Below are positions 32,038 through 43,290 of a DNA stretch of 64,000 bases, in pieces. The first letter of the stretch is position 1. Every line of letters begins with the position of its first letter. A model generated the notes under the pieces. That model saw only the letters and a program-made list of their open reading frames with translations. It was not told the origin of the DNA and did not search any database. Origin of the DNA: Dryocosmus kuriphilus (Eukaryota > Arthropoda > Insecta > Hymenoptera > Cynipidae); assembly GCA_038277395.1 (NCBI GenBank), contig CM076190.1:234886618-234950617 (forward strand), written 5' to 3'. Position numbers and translations under genes: made by a program.

Positions 32038-34902
32038 TGTGATGTTGCAAAATTTTTGCAACTCACAAGAATAGTAGATTCAGATTCTCAAGTATCAATT
32101 AAAAATTTTTATATATTTTGCTTATTTCCGGTTCAAGGTCGAGAAACTCGGTTGTGGTACGGTGACTCCATGATTAGGGCTAAATTTAAGATTTTCTAAT
32201 TTTAAGTACTCATTTTGTTCCTATTTTTATTTTTTTTTGTATGGATTCCAATTCACCGAGACATCGAGGGATAACAGCAGACACCGATGATCTTTTGAAA
32301 TTGCTTGGGACATACATGGCCATTTAAGACGTTCAATTCAACCATTTAAAATGCATTCAATCATTCTCCAATGAATAGAAGGAAGGATGCACTATCACAA
32401 GTAAAGTCTCGATAAATTCTTTTATGGCTGAAGTCTTTACTGCGGATTGGAATATTCCCATGGGCCTTCTTGAACTGTTTGGTTTCAAGAGAAATACGGG
32501 GAGAATAACATGCCTTTAGTCAGTAAGGTACTGCTTCGTCCGCTACATACCCCGTCCCCGCAACTGGAACTCCACCAATCAAGAAGCTGAGAAAAGAAGG
32601 GGCATGCAAGCGAAAGCAGAATTCCGAGCCTCTGGTCGCCACGTTCCTTCTTCTCGACTGACCACCACCGACTCTACCACGATACCATTTTCGTTAATAT
32701 TATTTTTGTACGCGCGTAATACGGCGGCAAGTCCGAACCGAAAGGAAAGAAAAGAAAAAAAAAAGTATAATAAAAGGGAAAATAACTGATACTGTTTCTC
32801 CAAGTAAGGCCTCACAGAATATCCTTAAACAGCGATATACCACCTCGACATGTGGTCAAAGAAAAGTTCAAGTACTAGTCCGTATTGGCGCCATTTCGAG
32901 ATGGGATTCGGTGACTGGGCCTAAATTGAATATTGGAAGTGTGTTTTCGAGTTTTATGGTTGGTGTTGTAAAAATAAATTTGTACAAGTTGTCGAGAAAT
33001 GTGGACGAGTTAACTTTGTCAAGAGCATTTTGAACGATGAGTTCTTTTCGATCGAGTTAAAATGTGTCTTAAATGAAAATTTGCTAGGAACATTCTCAAG
33101 GAAATTATTAGTACTATAGTCAAAAAAATAAGATTGAAGTGTGGTCTAATTATTTAAGTGATAATTTTGAATTTCGGTGAATTTGTAACCTGATTATTTG
33201 AACGATGGTTTCGATGAAATGTGTGAGTTATATCCTGTTGGAAATTTTATATTTTATTTTGTACTGAGATTGTTGGACTGACTGAGTCGAGAGTCGAGGC
33301 CCCTAATTTTGTGATTTTTTTTCCATGCATTTTTTTTTGTGATTTAATACTGTCGAGACGCCATGATTATTTCTAGAGTCGAGGTTTGAAAAATTAAACG
33401 CGTGATAGTCGACGCCAGAGTCGTTAATTATCTTCGAGCAAATTTTTGGTACGAATGTTTTTTATCAAATTACAAGTAGTTTGTTTTAATCGTACAATAT
33501 GTTTTATCGGAGAATGCCTAAGTGAGTCGAGTAATGAGAATATTTCTGTACGAATTAATGGATAGAGTCTTTAGATTTTCGAGTGAACACATGCCAGAAT
33601 TTTAGGTTATGTCTCCCTATATGGCGGTTGAATTCAGAATGGTCTAATTTAGGTGTTAAGTAATGTAGTTGTTGCCAATATTGTAGATTTTGGGTTATTT
33701 TATTGTGAATTATTGCTGTAACTTTAAGGTATTGAGATTGAGTTAGGTTGTGTCGCTATGAGTTACACTGTGTCACATTGAGTTATGCAGGTTCACATTG
33801 GGTCATGTTGTTCAGCATTGAATTATTTTTGGCTATTGAGTTTTGCTGCGTAGCACATTTTTGGGTTTTAATGGTAGCATCTCCTGATATTTACTGAATT
33901 TAAAGATCTGCTGGAAGCATATTGTAAATTTGGGTTTCATTTATTTCGCCGTGTGGTTTGGGATTTGCTGGTAGCCTTGGGTTTTGTCGATAATTTCCTT
34001 TTGGGATTATGCAAAATTTGATTTATTTCGCCGTGTGGTTTGGGATTTGCTGGTAGCCTTGGGTTTTGTTGATAATTTCCTTTTGGGGGTTATGCAAAAT
34101 TTCATTTGTTTCGCCGTGTGGTTTGAGTTTTGCTGTGTGGCAAGATCGATTTCGAGTTTTTGGGAAAAATTAATCTTGGAGCAATTAATTAGACTTATCC
34201 TGAGTTCACCCGAATTTGTCAATTGACTTTTCGAGGATGTTATATGAAATAATTTGAGTTAAGAAATCCGTCTGACAAAATTCGTTTCATGGAACACCGC
34301 GTCTAGAAGCTAGATTCTTTAAGTCGAATTAAGGCTGATGATTATTTTATGATTTTGAATTGATTTAGACCACCTCTCTGTCATTTAGGTTTCCGATCCT
34401 TTGTTTTAGAAATAATAAAATTGTCGGGAAACGTCGGGAATTGAAATAATATTGAAGAATTTCTACTAGTGTAAAATTATTGTCAGAAAAATTTGTTCCA
34501 TAATCTTTGCCAATTAATTCACTTTTAATAAATTTGTTAAATATACGTACAAATGTTTATAGTAAGATGAGCCTTGTTTATTGACGGACCACCCCCGGCG
34601 CCGAACATGAGCTAACCGCGTGCGATCTGGTTAAACTGCTTTCATACATTTATTCAGGTTTGTTTTGTTGAGAATATTATTTAGAGAATTTAATTGTTGA
34701 GATTTTTGACTATTGAATTGAGTGGTCCCGAAAAGACCTGGCGCCCAAAACTTGAGTTATTTTGAGAGTTGGTTTTGTGTTTTTTTTTTTTTTTTTTTTT
34801 TATTGGAGTTTAGTTTCGCTTATATTTGAGAATAATAGAGAGCAGTACCATAGTAATGTTGTGGTTTGACTAATTTATATGGAGATAAAAGTTTCGCCAA
34901 CA
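32038..34902 (+). repeat. Possible long terminal region of a second LTR retroelement
   Basis: It starts TGTGATGTTGC after an AT run and ends GCCAACA just upstream of a primer-binding-site-like motif at 34909. Without the partner LTR the assignment is tentative. It contains an ~81-bp tandem duplication (33937-34137), a T22 run (34780-34801) and two additional PBS-like motifs. No gene is seen; the frames in 32579-32815 are incidental. Confidence 0.3.
33937..34137 (+). repeat. ~81-bp tandem repeat, ~2.4 copies
   Basis: TTATTTCGCCGTGTGGTTTG recurs at about 33942 and 34023, and a third, partial unit (TGTTTCGCCGTGTGG) follows near 34106. Confidence 0.85.
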
Positions 34903-34908
34903 TTATAA

Positions 34909-34926
34909 TGGCGCCCGAACGTGGGG
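34909..34926 (+). other. Primer-binding-site-like motif, tRNA-Lys-like
   Basis: TGGCGCCCGAACGTGGGG resembles the complement of a tRNA-Lys 3' end (TGGCGCCC-AACGTGGGGC) with one extra G. Related motifs lie at 34597-34611 (GGCGCCGAACATGAG) and 34739-34756 (TGGCGCCCAAAACTTGAG). Confidence 0.6.
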
Positions 34927-35399
34927 CATAAGCAAAATAAATAAGGTTCACCCCTAGAGTTCCAAAAATCATTTGAGGATTAAGTTAAAAATAAAATTTT
35001 CATAGTAGTTTCAAAATTCGATTCTCGAACAATAAACAAAGTTCTTGTATAATAAGAATTTAATATTAAATTTCATAACCAGAATTTTGCAGAATAAAAA
35101 TTCTGAGAATAACCCCAAATTAAATTTAAGAATTTCTAAGAGTATGTCTGATACTTAACCTTAGAAATCGTTATTAACTTTCACACCCACCCTAATTCGG
35201 TGTGAATTCACGAAGTTGAAAAATCAAGAACCTGAAATAAAGATCCCCTACCAGAATTTTGATTACCGGAAATTCTGAGGAAGTATCCCCATAATTCTCA
35301 AAATTTTTGAGTTCCCAAACCTTGAGAATTATTAACTGGCCAACATTTGCAATAACAATTATGGTCCACCAATCGCGAAATAATTGTCGTTACTCTCAG

Positions 35400-35770
35400 A
35401 TATGATTGATTAATTGATTACAAATTGATAATATAAGCCAGTAAGAATTTCTAAATATTTATCCAGTGAGGAACTTTAGAAGTTCTTACTTTTGAATTTT
35501 ATACCCCACACGCTATCCCTGGAATTGATTGGTTACAAATCAATCAATAGAAAATATAACTACTTAAGAATTTCTAACTGTTTATCCAGTAAGGAATTTT
35601 GGAGATTCTTATTTTGTTATTTTGTTCCCGTTTCCTGGTCATAGTATTGACTGATTAGAGATCAGTCAAAAGGTAATAGAACCAGTGAAGAATATTGTAT
35701 GACCTTTGTCCGTTATGGAACCTTAGAGATCCGTACGTGTCTTGTTTTTTGTACCCGCTTCTTGTCCTTT
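35400..35770 (+). repeat. ~120-bp tandem leader repeats with hairpins
   Basis: Three related units (near 35404, 35524, 35646) each begin with a small palindrome, for example ATTGATTGGTTACAAATCAAT or ATTGACTGATTAGAGATCAG, and carry TTATCCAGT-AGGAA-TTT plus AGATTCTTA-type sequence. They lie in the leader between the PBS-like motif and the gag-like frame. Confidence 0.6.
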
Positions 35771-35867
35771 GAGGACTAATTGGTTTAATTGCGTCATTCC
35801 TGTTGTCCAGTAAACGTGAGTTTCTGGAACGTGTTTGTTTAAGGAGTTGAAATAAACCTGATTAAAA

Positions 35868-36149
35868 ATGAGTGTTGACGACAGCACACACGATTCGTGG
35901 TTCTACACACTGAATCGTGAAGATTTAATTACTGAACTTATAATTAGGGACTTAGCAACTCAAGGCAACGTTCAGGTCTTACGAGAAAGACTTACCAGGT
36001 TTGAACGCGCTATACGAGGTGAAATAGAATTTACCGACCCCGCTAGAGAATTAATACGCTCTGGAGAATTGTCATTGGATGATTCACAGTCGGCTCTCTT
36101 TTCGAACGCGTCAAGTTCAAGGGATACCGACGTTATAATAGATATATAA
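35868..36149 (+). pseudogene. gag N-terminal fragment with SAP-like domain
   Basis: 93 residues from an ATG to a TAA. Residues about 10-50 (SWFYTLNREDLITELIIRDL, then GNVQVLRERL) resemble a SAP-type fold and align with the N-terminus of the gypsy gag at 2551. No capsid or zinc knuckle follows; the sequence turns into low-complexity A/T, so the rest of the element is deleted. It could instead be a domesticated short protein, but that is less likely given the upstream PBS-like motif. Confidence 0.55.
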
Positions 36150-36289
36150 AAATAAAGAATAAAATAAAAGTGAAAATAGAATAAAAATAAAATAATATAA
36201 AAATAAAATGATATAAAACAAATATAAGAATAAAAGCAAAAACAATATCACTCAGCCAGTTCCATGAGATCGGGACGATGTTATATCCA

Positions 36290-36690
36290 TGAGAATTTAC
36301 TAATCTTTATTCTTTTCTCATTTTTGTTTTATTTTATTTTGTTTTTCACTGTTAATTTTATTGATTTCTTTTGTTTAACTTTACATTATATCATTTTTTT
36401 AAAAATCTCTTTCACTTTAATTAATTTAATTTTTATTTTACTTCATTTAATTTTTATTTGGTTTTGTTTCATTTTGGTTCATTTTGTTTTTCTTAATATA
36501 ATAGAGTGTTGCATGAAGCCGAAAGGTTGGCATGTGTGTAATTTATTGTTTTTTGGCTGGGTCTTTTATACAGGGTAAAAACAAAAGCAGACGAGTGAAA
36601 CAAAAGGAAGGAAGAGGATATGGTTTGGTTGTCCAAATTTGAATGGATAGTTGGCTTGCTATCTTTCACCAACCTTTAATTTCCAAAACG
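36290..36690 (+). repeat. Inverted-repeat arm, partner of 31660-32030
   Basis: See the partner. The two arms bracket a ~4.2-kb unit holding the LTR-like region, PBS-like motifs and gag fragment. Confidence 0.7.
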
Positions 36691-36789
36691 CTAAGCGCTA
36701 ATTCATGAGCATTACTTTCTCCTTAGATGCAATGATTTACATATAGAGAACTATTAAAGAAGTGATCCTTTTTCCTTTTTTTTTTACCA

Positions 36790-37240
36790 AGAAAGTATCT
36801 TTCTGGAGAAAAAAGTAGCCTTTTTAAGAATTAAAAAATTATATTTTTTAATAAAGATATATACTGTAAGAACAAACTTAACCAAAAACGTTTAGACTCC
36901 TTTTACGCCAGTTTCAGCTGAAAAAGATGTGAAATAAAAATATAATATTCAGGCTTCAAAGCTTTCCACGGGGATAAAAATGTATAAAAAAAGTATCTTT
37001 CTGAAGAAAAAATGAGCCTTTGAAGATGTGAAGAAGTTGCTTTTAAAATAAAAAAAATTAGTGTAAAAATGGTCTAAACTAAAACTCTTAGAAAATTTTT
37101 TCACTACTTCTTTTTATTTAAAAAGCTAATTTTTCGCTGCCCAAAAAGGCTACTTTTTTCCTTAGAATGATACTTTTTCGTATACTCTTTTGAATTCCAT
37201 AGAGTAATTCGAAGCTTGGATATTATATTTTCATTTTACA
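36790..37240. repeat. Foldback repeat
   Basis: AAAAAAGTAGCCTTTTT at 36812-36830 is mirrored by AAAAAGGCTACTTTTTT near 37143-37160. TATAATATTCAGGCTTC (36942) is mirrored by GAAGCTTGGATATTATA (37212). A further direct unit lies at 36988-37030. Related sequence occurs near 62.45-62.70 kb. Confidence 0.6.
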
Positions 37241-37244
37241 TTCC

Positions 37245-38946
37245 TTAAGGCCATGTGATAGGTGGACCAATTGATCAGCTTGTCCCGAGATCGATATTTT
37301 TTGTTTCATATTCAAAAATAAAACATAAAGTAATGCGGAAAAAATTTGGGAAAATATTAATAAATCTAAAAGAACAGTACGTGGTAAAGCGTGAATTCGA
37401 GGAAAATAACATTTTATTTAAAAAATAATAAATATCAGCTGATGCACTTTACGCTACAGTACACGTTCCTATCTTGTCCGTAAAGAAGCATAATCGCTGA
37501 CGACAACTTATCACTGAATTCTTATTCATTAAATTTTCTCAGCAATTGCTAGTATTGAGGACCAGAGGCACTTCATTGACTCCTTGTATTTACTGTCTAA
37601 AAGTTTCAAAGCTATTTCTTATTTCGTATGGACATAAGTCAGTCCAAAAGAAATACCGATAATGCTTCCAGTTTTATTTTCTTTATAAAAATGTTTTTCC
37701 GAATTTTCAATGAAACTTTCATTTCCTAAAATTTCTGAGCGACATTTTATTTAGTTTGGACATGAGTTGGGTTGAAAAAAAATTCAGGTCTAGCTTGGTC
37801 ACGTGGCGCACCTTTGAAATGACCTTAAGGGCATGTAAAAGGTGGGTCACATGACAAAGCTGGTCCTGACTTCCTTTTGTCCCAACTCGTGTCCAAATGA
37901 AATAAAGTATCACTCTGAAAGTTTGGAAAATGAAAGAGGAGGCAATAAAGTAGGAACCTTTACTTGTTTTCGTTGGCAATTCGGAAAAAGTTTTTTCAAA
38001 GAAAATAAAACCGGAAGCATTATCGGTATTTCTTTTGTTCCAACTCATGTCGGCCCATAATAGTAAATCGCGTCGAAAATTTGGCACGGTAAATAAAAGC
38101 AAATAAAGAACGAGCATCTTGTCGTAAATACTTACAATTATAGAAAAGGTTTTTTTTAAATTAAAAATTTGGCGTAATATCGATTACAAACCATGTTGTA
38201 GAACTTTACTGCAAGACACATCAAGCGATTTTCAGTTTTGGAATACAGCACTTTTGAGGATATTATCCATGAAACTTGGAACGAAAAAACACAAACATTT
38301 ATCACGACATTGTACGAAAAAATTATAAGCAATAATATTTGCGTATGTAGTGCAACAAACAGACTTTGGTTATAAAAGTATCAGCTGGTGTAACAAGTGC
38401 GAACGCCTATCGGAGCATTTGGAGAAATTCCACTGTCCGTCGTTAATTTGGGTAATGCAGAGTGCAAGAGTTTGATTTTAGATTAAATATTAGCATAAAA
38501 TACAGAATGAGATACGAATTCAAAATTTGGGAACTAAATATGGTATATGTTTCTAATTTTGGTATCTGACATTTTGATTGAAATTTTCAGACGTGTTACC
38601 GTGTTTCTGAAACTTTCGATCACAAATAAGAAAGGGTATCCCTGGTGCCACCTGCAGTCTTAAGAGAGATCAATAGTAAGTCACCAACAGCGATGTTGCT
38701 TCTTTACAGACAGAGTAGGAGCGTGTACCTAGTGCAAAGTGAATTCTTAGCTATTTATTATTTTTTATAATAGGCTTTTTTATTGTTGCTCGAATTCACG
38801 TTTTGCCACACATTGCTCTTTTATATTTATTAATATTTTCCCAAACATTTTCCGCATTATTTTAAGTTTTATTTTTAAATACGAGACAAAAGAGATCGAT
38901 CTCAGGACTGGCTTGGTCATATGACACATCTTGTACATGGCCTTAA
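37245..38946. repeat. ~1.7-kb nested imperfect palindrome (foldback element)
   Basis: The outer arms, about 37245-37440 and 38735-38946, are inverted copies over ~190 bases (both start TTAAGGCCATGT when read inward). An inner pair, about 37610-37825 and 37828-38060, is also inverted with almost no spacer (pivot near 37826) and shares CATTATCGGTATTTCTTTTG and CCAACTC-TGTCCAAA blocks. No transposase is seen. The right end lies 7 bases before the stop codon of gene A. Confidence 0.8.
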
Positions 38947-38953
38947 AGCTGAA

Positions 38954-41310
38954 TCAGTGATGACTGGGATTGTCGTCTACACGTTTTATTATAAAATTCA
39001 ATGAGAGTAGGCGGTGTTTGCCTACTGGAGCGTCCTTGATTTCATCTGGGGTCATTCGAATAATCGAGCCGCTTATCATGTTTATTTTCGTCCTTCCTTT
39101 ATAGCCTTTTTCAGGTAAAGCAGCATATAATCCAGCAAGAATATCCTTACTCTCCAATATAGCAAAAACATCACCCTCGGATGTTGACAATACAGTTTGT
39201 TCCAAGTTTACCATGGGTCTATAGATACTACTTGATAGTCGCAAAAAAAATGGATGATTGGCAGGAAATGTGTATCTTTGTAATTGGAACAGCCGATTCA
39301 GATTCGATTTAGGAATAAGCCGAATCAGTTTACATCCGGCGGAGGCAGAAGTTTCGGCAGGTATAGATCTGTAGCTGGCATGAGGAGGAGACCTGGACCT
39401 GGCACGAGGAGGAGACCTGGATCTGGTACGTGGAGGAGACCTTTCAGGAGGACTTGGAACTTTAACAGAACTCGGAACCCTGACACGAGAATGAGATCCA
39501 GTGGGAAAACAAAAAGGTCCTGTCCAAGGAATAGGTTCGCCATTAGGATAACAATCAAACTGTGAACTTAACTCTGCAACAAGAAATATAAACGTTTTTA
39601 AAACATTTTTAGTGTTTCAGAGCCTCGGGCAGAAATACTTATACCTTCGCACCTGTTGAGAATATGCTCAAAATTTGAGCTCAAACGGAATATTTATAGA
39701 GCATTTAAGAGAACTGGAAGCATTTTTTGGTTCAAAACATGTCACAGTAAACCCCAGGGTATCAAACTTTTGCAGATAAAAATTGATTATCAACTTTAGA
39801 TCAAAATGTTCAAAATGATATTAGTTTCTGTCAGGGTTTTTTTTTACCAGAAGCTGATAATCTTAGCTAAAACGTGTATTTATCCCTGCCCTGACTGCAC
39901 CTTTCTCTCGGCATTCCAAATCCTTAACACTATCCCTTAGTTTGCGAATATCGTCACAAACTTGGAGCGCAAATTCAAATCCCATAGATTCCAAAGGGTG
40001 AAAATTTCCTCCAAAACCGAAAGAGAGAAGTCAGGGAAAATTGAAAATTTAATTTGATGATGTGTGTACCAATTCGGATGTTAAATTTTATATTCAGTAT
40101 TATTGAAAATGGAAAAATTGTAGCTCACGTGCGGATAGGGTACCATGTCTCTTAAAAAGTTGGCAAAGTTAGTATAGTAAGTTTCGCGTTCGTCAATAAA
40201 ATAAAAGTTACCCTGAAAAAAAATTCCTTCTACTGATCGGAAATCAGACGGTGCAAGTGAGGGATTTAAAAAGAGAAAAAAGTAAAATTTTTTATTTCGG
40301 AAATCAGAATAGTAGAAAAAAATAGTATAGAAAAGTCTGTAGAAAAACATATATTAAAAACAGAAGAACTAATGGTTACAGAGTAATGAAATAGGTTAAA
40401 AAAAAGAGATAAAAAACGAAAATGAAAACTTGGAACCATTGTTTGGCCAGTTCGACATGATTTGAAACGGTGTTTGTATCATGCCAAAGGAAATCATGTC
40501 GCTGGAATTTCCTGTAAATTAGTCTCTGCTTTTTCTTCAGTCTCTAGACCATCGTGCATTTGACAAGCTCATTCTTCTAACAATTGACTGTCTTTGTGTG
40601 TTTTCATATAATTTTAATGCTTTTTCCGAAAGTTCCTTGACTTTATTTGTATCGCTTCCTAGTTCTTCGTAAATTACTACTAACTCTTCTGCACCATCCC
40701 AAAATTCTGCATTAATTTCCAGAAATGGTTCATTATCGAAAGTCCTATTTTTGACATTTTATGCTTAATATTCATTCCTTTAAAAATTGTTTCACGTAAT
40801 CTTTCTCCTCCTAATCTAGCCCTTTCAAGTCTCTGCTCTTCTATCCGTTCTCTTCCCATTCTCACTACTTCTTCTCGCCCTGACTTGATTCAACCTTCTC
40901 TTTTTTCAACCTTTTGAATTATTTCGTCCTCACTTTGGACAAGCTCAAAATTCAGGGAGGAATGTAAAGATAACCAAGTTATAAGGACCCCGACCTTGAC
41001 GCTATCCTCGATAGAGTCGAGCAACATCTCGAAAGATTGTCTCAATTGCACGTATAAACTTCTTGAACTTTTCCGGCTTCACGATCAATTTTATCAGCTT
41101 ACGAATAAATCCTCCTTGTTATATTACATTATTTTTGTCTTTCTCACACGTTGCAGAAATTAAAATGAAATTCGGCTTAAATTGGATAAACTGTTATTTT
41201 TGAGTACCGTGAAATTGTTCCTTAATTTACGGATATATTAAATAACTATATTCACCTGTAGATGTAAGGACAATCACCAATGATAAAACCAGCGTATAAA
41301 CGATTTTCAT
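38954..41310 (-). CDS. Gene A: secreted protein of unknown function, two exons
   Basis: Exon 1 is 41310-41256, encoding MKIVYTLVLSLVIVLTST (signal peptide), with donor ACAG/GTGAAT in phase 1. Exon 2 is 39573-38954 after acceptor TTCTTGTTGCAG; it is open from the acceptor to the TGA without any ATG at its start, as expected for an internal reading. The joined product would be ~224 residues. Layout: signal peptide 1-18; Cys/Pro segment with Cys26 and Cys40; Arg-Ser-Pro repeats about 47-90 (RTRSRSPPRARSRSPP); then a C-terminal domain about 99-224 with Cys99 and a conserved core (VFAILESKDILAG 154-166, INMISG 182-187). I do not recognise the family. Gene B shares both exons. The opposite-strand frame 39284-39565 is a shadow of the repeats. 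Confidence 0.75.
39574..41255 (-). other. Intron of gene A, containing decayed coding-like sequence
   Basis: The intron is 1682 bases. On the minus strand, 40960-40490 reads like protein: LVQSEDEIIQKVEKREG, then MGRERIEEQRLERARLGGER, then after a frameshift EINAEFWDGAEELVVIYEEL and VKELSEKALKLYENTQRQ. Around 40000-39880 there is MGFEFALQVCDDIRKLRDSV. One stop and at least one frameshift are present. No family recognised; it could be a retroelement fragment or lost exons. Confidence 0.5.
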
Positions 41311-41420
41311 CTTCGCAAAGTAGAAGAAAATTAATTTTTCGTTATTAAGGAATGTTGTTAGCAGTGCATAATTCGTGAATATTATACTTTTTCTTTATAA
41401 TACAAAGATACTCATATAAC
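41311..41420 (-). promoter_or_regulatory. Conserved block upstream of gene A
   Basis: CTTCTACTTTGCGAAG precedes the ATG, as in B and C. Further upstream AATATTCACGAATTATGCACT matches B (AATATTCACTGTTTATGCACT, each written with its variable middle). No clear TATA box. Confidence 0.5.
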
Positions 41421-42179
41421 ATACTCGTAATGTCATTAATTATAGGCCTTAATCTTGTCCACCCAAAATATTTATATCTCATAAATCACTTTCAAGATAA
41501 AAAGTAGATGGGTATGCTGCCTTCGAATGCAAAGATTTTAACGTTTCTTTGTACAATTAAATAATTGGATCATCCTCATCCGTTAATTAATTCCTATGAC
41601 GAGGTGTTATATTACTTATGTCATAAATTCGTTTGACACGAATCATTCATCTGAAAATATTCCGTAGTGTTATTTAAGGGTGTGGCGTAACCTTTGAACA
41701 ATATATTAGATAACGAGAAAGTGCCTCAGCAATTTAAATTAGAACACCATATTTTAGATTTATAATACAGTATCTTGATGTTTAGTTTTGATTTTCGAGC
41801 ATTTGCTTCATCTCACTGGAATTAAAAACAATTACGTTATTCAAAATTCCTCCCTGATAGAAAGCTGTTTATGAAGCTTACGAATTGTTTCCATTTCTAC
41901 CGCATCTTTTCAAGATCTGCATCCAAGGTTTTTAGAAAATTTCTGGTAGAAGAACAAATATCACATTTAAAGAAAGAATGCTGGTCGTTCCATTTATAAT
42001 TGATTTACAAGCTATTCTTACTAACGTGAAATTTTTCCTCAAAATTTTTCAAAATTTCTGATAAAACTGGAAATATTCGGATGCATATTTCGGAAATCTG
42101 AAAGAATCTGAAAGAAAATTGTACACAGACCCATGCGAAACTTTTTTTTTTGAAAGGGAGGTGGAAATACTTAATGAAC
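41421..42179. other. AT-rich intergenic DNA
   Basis: No supported gene. The first ~90 bases retain weak similarity to the upstream region of gene C. Confidence 0.5.
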
Positions 42180-42955
42180 GACGTCTAAAGACTTCCAGGT
42201 TAGATATTTTATTGGCCCCGCACATCAGGCATCAGCGATTGTAAAAGCGAGATCCAGGTGAGGAAGGAGTTAGCCAGGTTGGCTTACGAACTAAAAACCC
42301 CTTCCTTTTTCTCTTGGCAGATATCCCCCGGAATCATTTACGCATTACTTTAGGGATTGCCGTTTTCTTCGCTGAGTTCAGCGGTGTCTCTCTTGATGCC
42401 CTCCTAGGGGTTTCGATTGGCTGTTGTTGATAGGCGGGAGTTTTCCAGATTCTAACATTCCTACATCTTGTGACCCTCCTATTAATATCTTCGATAACAT
42501 CTGCTGAAGTCTTCTTCTACACAGCCTCAGGACATGTGCCCGGGAGCGTGACACACATACTATCGGGTTTCAGCGCAATTCGCTTTCAGCCAGCATGTCA
42601 CCCACCTGAACTTCAGTCGGCGGCCTTCTCCACCCTGGCAGTAGCGGTCACATTTAGCTCAATAAAGTATCTAGTTTTCGTTGACAACTTTGATTCTTAA
42701 AGTTTTTTTTTTGTATCTTGTACAGTTTGGCCGGAAAATTAGTTTTCGATTTCTTGAAATCATTTTCGATGGATAAATCCAGAACCTTTTTTCAAAAAAC
42801 GCTGGTTAAAAAACTTGAACCTTCTTGTCACGCCTTCAAAAAGTATGCCAAAGTGCCTTTCAATCCGATTAATCTTTCGAACGGTTTCAGGTATAAAGAC
42901 GACAACTGCGACAAGAACAAAAAAAAACAGCAGACGGACACCAATCTAAAACCTG
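42180..42955 (+). repeat. Dispersed repeat family X, copy 2 (longest)
   Basis: The first part (to ~42390, with CCCCCGGAATCA, GGATTGCCGTTTTCTTCGCT) matches 50217-50343. The second part (42600-42955, CGGCCTTCTCCA, GTTGACAACTTTGATTCTTA, CCGGAAAATTA) matches 52760-53100 and the end of copy 1. No transposase or terminal repeats identified. Confidence 0.7.
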
Positions 42956-42984
42956 TTTATTTATTTTTTTCTATATTTATGATG

Positions 42985-43290
42985 AACCTAAGAAATTCCT
43001 GAAATCTTGTAAAATTCTTCGAAAAACCTCGAAATCTTGGAAACCATAAAAATCGATTGAAATAAGTAGAAATCATTTGAAAGTAGTTGAAATATTTGTA
43101 ATCTGTTCAAGAATTTTAAAATTATTAAAATCCATTTTAATTTTGTTAATTCCTTCGAATCTCTTGAAACCGTTGAAAACTGTGGGAATCTCTTGAAATA
43201 AAATTTCATTTGCCCCCAAGAGTTCTTTAAAATTTCGTAGAAATCGCTGAAAATCTATGAATTCTTGAAATCTGATGTGTACAGTAAGAA
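42985..43290. repeat. Degenerate TTGAAAT-type short repeats
   Basis: GAAATC-TTGAAA units recur every 10-20 bases on the plus strand. Non-coding. Confidence 0.6.

Noticed and set aside
36264..36578. 104-residue Phe/Ile/Leu-rich frame resembling a membrane protein
   Set aside because: Low-complexity T-rich DNA within an inverted repeat arm; no other support.
39284..39565. Arg-rich plus-strand frame (RRRPGPGTRRRPGSG)
   Set aside because: Antisense shadow of the Arg-Ser-Pro repeat of gene A; the minus-strand frame is supported by splice signals and by gene B.
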